This document shows positions 60,249 through 64,000 of a stretch of 64,000 bases of DNA, in pieces; within the stretch, counting starts at the first letter, position 1, and every line of letters starts with the position of its first letter. Position numbers and translations under genes: made by a program. The DNA comes from Acinetobacter higginsii. GTDB taxonomy: Bacteria > Pseudomonadota > Gammaproteobacteria > Pseudomonadales > Moraxellaceae. The DNA lies in NCBI RefSeq assembly GCF_000369525.1, contig NZ_KB850073.1, positions 310,001-374,000 on the forward strand, read 5' to 3'. The notes under the pieces are model-generated. The model saw only the letters and a program-made list of their open reading frames with translations. It did no database searches and was not told the DNA's origin.

Positions 60249-60881
60249 TTACTTTACTTCGGGATTTGTTGTCGCTTTGGGTAAGTTTTGTGGCACTAGA
60301 TTCGAAGGTACAAACTCGACCTTGCGTGTCCAAGGATTAATCTTGGGCTGTACTTTCTTCTCAGCCTGTACGATCACTGCTTCTTCTTTTTTCTCAGGGA
60401 CTGCTACAGCACTCGCGGATTTATCTGCCAATAGGTTGCTAACAGTTTCTTTCTTTTCAGCCACTTGTACAACTTGAGTCTCTTTCTTCTCCACAGGCGT
60501 TGGCGCAACCACTACACTGACTGGGCGTATATATGGTGCTGCGATTGATCCTTGTTTGACAACCGTTTGTGTGGTTGGTTGCTGAACAGGCTGTGCCGTT
60601 GTATTGGTCGCTTGCCCTTGTAAATTCATCTGATCGACAGGAATCTCAATCGCTTTCATTTCTGCAGTAACAGCCATCGAAGGGTCAACATGATCGTTGC
60701 CACGACTTTCCAGCACCTCAAGCTTACGACTGGTGCCCTCTTTGGGCTGAAATTCTGAATAATTGGTGACGCTGGTCTGATCTACCCATTTATAAAGTCG
60801 TCGTGCATTGGTTTGTGTTGAACAAACGCCAATTAATAATGTGACTACAACAATTTTTGTAGAAAACGACAACTTCATCAA
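60249..60881 (-). CDS. DUF4124 secreted protein
   Basis: A 210-residue exported protein with signal KLSFSTKIVVVTLLIGVCST. A DUF4124 domain follows at once (ARRLYKWVDQTSVTNYSEFQ). The rest is low-complexity, rich in Val, Lys, Glu, Pro and Gln, with repeated EKKE blocks (VEKKETQVVQVAEKKETVS), so it is probably unstructured. Its function is unknown; related proteins are periplasmic or cell-envelope proteins. The spacing to pdxA is 77 bp. Confidence 0.85.
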   Translation of the reverse strand: MMKLSFSTKIVVVTLLIGVCSTQTNARRLYKWVDQTSVTNYSEFQPKEGTSRKLEVLESRGNDHVDPSMAVTAEMKAIEIPVDQMNLQGQATNTTAQPVQQPTTQTVVKQGSIAAPYIRPVSVVVAPTPVEKKETQVVQVAEKKETVSNLLADKSASAVAVPEKKEEAVIVQAEKKVQPKINPWTRKVEFVPSNLVPQNLPKATTNPEVK

Positions 60882-61053
60882 ATTCCCCGAGAGAAGAGGT
60901 AAATACTTCTATTTATTTCAAATAATTGGAATAAAAATGATAGGGTAAATCTAGCCCCCTCACAAGACAAATAATGTGCTATTTCATTCAGCGTGCGTTA
61001 ATTCCCAAACCAGTCACATTGCAGCAAATTCTGGCATTCCCGGCTAATTTTTC

Positions 61054-61082
61054 TTGTGTAGTTTTATAAACTCATGTAGAAT
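61054..61082 (+). promoter_or_regulatory. Promoter of rplM-rpsI
   Basis: TTGTGT (61054-61059), 17-bp spacer, TAGAAT (61077-61082). The expected start near 61089 leaves a leader of about 57 nt. Confidence 0.8.
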
Positions 61083-61095
61083 TCGGTCTCCTTTT

Positions 61096-61141
61096 GTTTG
61101 GACAGATTTCATCGTCCAAACCAACTATAATAGGTAGTGGT
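61096..61141 (+). promoter_or_regulatory. Structured leader of rplM
   Basis: Hairpin 1: GTTTGGAC (61096-61103) with GTCCAAAC (61114-61121), 10-nt loop. Hairpin 2: ACCAACTA (61120-61127) with TAGTGGT (61135-61141), one bulge; its loop holds the SD-like TAGG. The two share two bases and may be alternatives. This could be the site of L13 autoregulation, which is known for the rplM-rpsI operon in E. coli. Confidence 0.5.
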
Positions 61142-61145
61142 TTAA

Positions 61146-61574
61146 ATGAAAACTCTCAGCGCTAAGCCAGCTGAAGTTCAACACGACTGGTATGTTGTTG
61201 ATGCTTCTGGCAAAACTTTAGGTCGCCTTGCGACTGAAATCGCTCGTCGTTTACGCGGTAAGCACAAAACTTCTTATACTCCTCACGTTGACACTGGCGA
61301 TTATATCGTTGTGATCAATGCTGAACATGTTCAAGTGACTGGTAACAAATCACTTGATAAGAAATACTATCGCCATACTGGTTTCCCTGGTGGTATCCGT
61401 GAGACTAACTTCGAGAAGTTAATTGCTCACAAACCTGAAGCAGTTTTAGAAAAAGCTGTTAAAGGTATGTTACCAAAAGGTCCTCTTGGTTATGCAATGA
61501 TCAAAAAAATGAAAGTGTACGCTGGTACTGAGCATCCTCATACTGCTCAACAGCCACAAGTTTTGGACATCTAA
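61146..61574 (+). CDS. rplM: Large-subunit ribosomal protein uL13
   Basis: A 142-residue ribosomal protein, exactly the E. coli length. MKTLSAKPAEVQHDWYVVDA at the start and the KGMLPKGPLGYAMIKKMKVY segment are diagnostic. It is first in the rplM-rpsI operon. Confidence 0.99.
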   Translation: MKTLSAKPAEVQHDWYVVDASGKTLGRLATEIARRLRGKHKTSYTPHVDTGDYIVVINAEHVQVTGNKSLDKKYYRHTGFPGGIRETNFEKLIAHKPEAVLEKAVKGMLPKGPLGYAMIKKMKVYAGTEHPHTAQQPQVLDI

Positions 61575-61586
61575 GGGATACAGCAC

Positions 61587-61973
61587 ATGGCTACTAATTA
61601 TGGTACAGGTCGCCGTAAGACCGCAACTGCACGTGTTTTCTTATCAGCTGGTACAGGTAAACTCGTAATTAACAACCGTACGCTTGAGCAATATTTCGGT
61701 CGTGAAACTGCTCGTATGGTTGTGCGTCAGCCTTTAGAGCTTTTAGAAGTTACTGAAAAATTTGACCTTTACATCACTGTTAAAGGTGGTGGTATCGGTG
61801 GTCAAGCAGGCGCTATCCGTCACGGTATTACTCGTGCATTGATCGCTGCTGACGAAAACTTAAAACCTGCTCTTCGTCAAGCTGGTTTCGTTACTCGTGA
61901 TGCTCGTGAAGTTGAACGTAAGAAACTTGGTTTACGTAAAGCTCGTAAACGTCCTCAATTCTCTAAACGTTAA
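61587..61973 (+). CDS. rpsI: Small-subunit ribosomal protein uS9
   Basis: A 128-residue ribosomal protein: NYGTGRRKTATARVFLSAGT at the start and the basic C-terminus KARKRPQFSKR, whose last residues reach the P-site tRNA. It follows rplM by 12 bp. Confidence 0.99.
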   Translation: MATNYGTGRRKTATARVFLSAGTGKLVINNRTLEQYFGRETARMVVRQPLELLEVTEKFDLYITVKGGGIGGQAGAIRHGITRALIAADENLKPALRQAGFVTRDAREVERKKLGLRKARKRPQFSKR

Positions 61974-61991
61974 TCGTTTTACGAATCGGAC

Positions 61992-62021
61992 AAAAACCTC
62001 GGATTTATCCGAGGTTTTTTT
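61992..62021. terminator. Terminator of rplM-rpsI
   Basis: AAAAACCTCGGA (61992-62003) with TCCGAGGTTTTTT, loop TTTA. It works on the + strand and also faces the end of the convergent lipoprotein gene. Confidence 0.95.
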
Positions 62022-62036
62022 ATTGCCTGCGTTTCA

Positions 62037-62435
62037 TCATTTCTTTTTAGAACAATCCATCATCGCATCACCAGCACCATCGGCAGAAGCGAACTCAGTG
62101 ATCTTACAGCCATTCTGTGTATAGGTCTTGCTCACTTTAGAAAATTGATGATCTTTCGGGATCGGTGCATTACACGGTTGACCTGTTTTTTCATGAATCA
62201 TCTGGACTGGGCCATCATTATAAAGAGTGACCTGACACCCCTTGACCACATACTGTTTTTTGATCCCACCATATTGTTGCCCACTATCATCATCAGCCGC
62301 ATCAGCAATAACCGCATCGGCAGCGACCTCACTCTCTACTGCTGAGACATTGTCATGCTCAGATCCTGTAGGCGAGCTAGCACAACCAGCCAGTAACAAC
62401 GCTCCACACAAAACAATCAGGTAATCTCGCTTCAT
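62037..62435 (-). CDS. Hypothetical lipoprotein, 132 residues
   Basis: Lipoprotein with signal MKRDYLIVLCGALLLAGC (lipobox LAGC). An acidic Ala/Asp-rich linker (VESEVAADAVIADAADDDSG) precedes a small domain with four Cys (KGCQVTLYNDGPV, GQPCNAP, NGCKITEFAS, DCSKKK) that may form two disulfides. It interrupts the usual rplM-rpsI-sspA-sspB order on the opposite strand. I do not recognise the family. Confidence 0.8.
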   Translation of the reverse strand: MKRDYLIVLCGALLLAGCASSPTGSEHDNVSAVESEVAADAVIADAADDDSGQQYGGIKKQYVVKGCQVTLYNDGPVQMIHEKTGQPCNAPIPKDHQFSKVSKTYTQNGCKITEFASADGAGDAMMDCSKKK

Positions 62436-62561
62436 TCTATTTTCCCTCTTTGAACTTATTGAATCATAAATCTATTCTGTAACATGTATATTGTTCAGCT
62501 TTAAGTGATTTCCAACGTTAATTTTAGTATTCTAAACAGTCAACCATAATTTTTTGGACTT

Positions 62562-63221
62562 ATGTCTTTAGAAAATCCCCCAACCCCTGTCCAAGGCATT
62601 ACGCTTTATAGTCATGCAGATGATTTCCGCTCACACTGGATTCGTTTTTTACTTGCTGAAAAACAAATCAAATACCAACTGATTATTACAGATCATGAGG
62701 ATGAGGATTTAGCTGATCTCAATCCCTACAATCAACTTCCAATGTTGATTGAACAAAACCTAAAGCTATTTTCAGCCAATGTCATTGCTGAATATTTAGA
62801 TGATCGCTATCGTCAAAATAAACTCTATGCCGATGCCCCGATGGCGCGTGCCGAGCAACGCCAATACATTTGGCGCTTTGAACAAGATTGGTTCAAGCTT
62901 GCCGATCATATGCTAAGACATACGGATACGATAGACCCACAGCAAAAGCAAAAAGCACAGAAGGAACTTCGGGACACCCTAATTTCTCTCACCCCTCTGT
63001 TTCAGCATTTTCCATTTTTTATGTCGGAAACTTTTTCAATTTTAGATTGTATGCTCGCTCCAATCTTCCTAAGGCTAAAAAGTATGGGGGTTGAACTCCC
63101 TGCACAGCACTGTCGACCTATATTCTTGTATTGCCATCGTATCTTTAGCCGACCATCGTTCATTAAATCAATGACAGCTCAAGAAAAAAACAGCTACAAT
63201 GAATTGATTTCTACGATTTAA
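62562..63221 (+). CDS. sspA: Stringent starvation protein A
   Basis: Glutathione-transferase-fold regulator that binds RNA polymerase. It has 219 residues: a thioredoxin-like N-terminal domain (GITLYSHADDFRSHWIRFLL, LADLNPYNQLPMLIEQNL) and a helical C-terminal domain. The family's PHP motif region is replaced by less clear sequence here. sspB follows by 14 bp, as expected. Confidence 0.93.
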   Translation: MSLENPPTPVQGITLYSHADDFRSHWIRFLLAEKQIKYQLIITDHEDEDLADLNPYNQLPMLIEQNLKLFSANVIAEYLDDRYRQNKLYADAPMARAEQRQYIWRFEQDWFKLADHMLRHTDTIDPQQKQKAQKELRDTLISLTPLFQHFPFFMSETFSILDCMLAPIFLRLKSMGVELPAQHCRPIFLYCHRIFSRPSFIKSMTAQEKNSYNELISTI

Positions 63222-63235
63222 TAAGTTTTTCAATT

Positions 63236-63661
63236 ATGTCTGAGCAAATAACTTTTACACCTACACGCCCATATCTTGCTCGTGCCATTTATGAATGGAT
63301 TTGCGATAACCAACTGACACCATATTTATTGGTGGATGCGACGCAACCCCATACTGATGTTCCCTTACAATTTGTGAAGGATGGTCAAATTGTCTTAAAT
63401 CTTGCTCCACATGCCATTCATCAGCTACATATGAGTAATGAAGCGATTACCTTCTCTGCTCGCTTCGGTGGCGTTGCAAAAGAAATTTATGTGCCGATTC
63501 GTGCTGTATTAGGTATTTACGCAAGAGAAAATGGTCAAGGCTTGTTTTTTGATGCTTCTGAATATGCAGAAATCGAAGACTCTACAGCGGCATCAATCGA
63601 TGAAACAAAGCAAGAAACTGAACCAACAAAAAAGAAACCTTCACTAAGAATTTTAGATTAA
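63236..63661 (+). CDS. sspB: ClpXP adaptor / stringent starvation protein B
   Basis: Binds ssrA tags and delivers tagged proteins to ClpXP. It has 141 residues. The substrate-binding domain starts TPTRPYLARAIYEWICDNQL and includes HIVLNLAPHAIHQLHM-like strands and SARFGGVAKEIYVPI. An acidic linker leads to the ClpX-binding tail KKPSLRILD, close to the family's C-terminal xB motif. Confidence 0.95.
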   Translation: MSEQITFTPTRPYLARAIYEWICDNQLTPYLLVDATQPHTDVPLQFVKDGQIVLNLAPHAIHQLHMSNEAITFSARFGGVAKEIYVPIRAVLGIYARENGQGLFFDASEYAEIEDSTAASIDETKQETEPTKKKPSLRILD

Positions 63662-63676
63662 GCGAGGATCGTCACG

Positions 63677-64000
63677 ATGGCATTTGATTTAGTTCAATAT
63701 TTTTCTGAACAAATAAAAATTCAAAAACCACAACTTTTTGGTCAATATTCTCTTAAAGAAAAACAAACATATATTGATGAAGTAAACGTGTTGGCACTCG
63801 GACAATTGATTAGTCTCTGGAAACAGAATCCACAGAAACTCTATCAAGAAGTCCATACTGCCGATCCTCTTTACATTCAAGAGGTTGCTCGCCATCTCAC
63901 CACCTCAGCTCATAATCAATCGGCACTTAAAGCAACCGAATTGGAAAAAAGCCTGTCAGATGTACTGGCCTTACAATTAACTGAATTGAAACAGCTTGAT
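63677..64000 (+). CDS. Hypothetical protein, N-terminal part (cut by window end)
   Basis: A frame from ATG at 63677 remains open for 108 codons to the last base, so the gene continues outside. GAGGAT lies 9 nt before the ATG, 16 bp after sspB, so it is probably in the same transcript. The visible part is helical (MAFDLVQYFSEQIKIQKPQL, then GQLISLWKQNPQKLYQEVH). I do not recognise the family. Confidence 0.7.
   Translation, partial: MAFDLVQYFSEQIKIQKPQLFGQYSLKEKQTYIDEVNVLALGQLISLWKQNPQKLYQEVHTADPLYIQEVARHLTTSAHNQSALKATELEKSLSDVLALQLTELKQLD

Noticed and set aside
60337..60560. Tandem repeat in the DUF4124 gene
   Set aside because: The EKKE-type blocks are irregular low-complexity coding sequence, not a DNA repeat with a fixed period.
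1..64000. CRISPR array or insertion sequence
   Set aside because: No regularly spaced direct repeats and no transposase gene with terminal inverted repeats were seen anywhere.

Overview
The window reads as chromosome of an Acinetobacter species. The evidence is the AT-rich gammaproteobacterial coding, the neighbourhood ndk-rlmN-pilF-rodZ-ispG-hisS-yfgM-bamB-der, the blocks queA/tgt-yajC-secDF, apaH-rsmA-pdxA and rplM-rpsI/sspAB, and the style of the resident prophage. The species cannot be fixed by eye. No rRNA, CRISPR array or insertion sequence is visible.

Bases 1 to about 17,660 are the right part of a P2-like (myovirus) prophage that continues beyond base 1. Its late end keeps P2 order: tail sheath (FI), tube (FII), E with a -1 frameshift to E', tape measure (T), U, D, then an Ogr-type zinc-finger late activator. 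A reverse-strand lipoprotein pair sits behind it. The control region holds a short RNA with an Icd/Ash-like reading frame behind it (possible C4-type antisense immunity), a small XRE repressor and a divergent early operon. That operon carries an RHH-like protein, a primase-helicase, several small unknowns, SSB and an excisionase candidate. A DUF4393/Abi-alpha-like gene and a tyrosine integrase lie next to an intact tRNA-Leu(CAA), the likely attachment site. The ogr and early promoters carry the same pair of inverted 16-bp sites with identical 60-bp spacing.

From 17.7 to 28.2 kb are housekeeping genes: queA, a DUF3137-like/lemA pair, tgt, yajC-secD-secF. They are followed by a divergent racemase/NCS1-transporter pair, probably for allantoin or hydantoin, with two identical 16-bp operator-like repeats between them. 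A triple-hairpin intergenic element lies upstream of tgt.

From 28.2 to 45.6 kb, one reverse-strand operon with very short gaps or overlaps encodes an aryl polyene (APE) pathway. An ammonia-lyase makes the aryl starter, an AMP ligase loads it, two ACPs carry the chain, and ketosynthases, a chain-length-factor-like partner, a ketoreductase and dehydratases build it. Acyltransferases, a glycosyltransferase, a LolA-like protein, an MMPL exporter and lipoproteins attach or move it, and a dedicated PPTase activates the ACPs. The AMP ligase and one dehydratase are fused here. A strong extended -10 promoter lies upstream.

From 45.8 to 64 kb are conserved reverse-strand genes: der, bamB, yfgM, hisS, ispG, rodZ, pilF, rlmN, ndk, iscX, a PAP2 phosphatase, a GT4 glycosyltransferase, apaH, rsmA, pdxA and a DUF4124 protein. 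On the forward strand are rplM-rpsI with a structured leader, then sspA-sspB and an unidentified gene cut by the window end.
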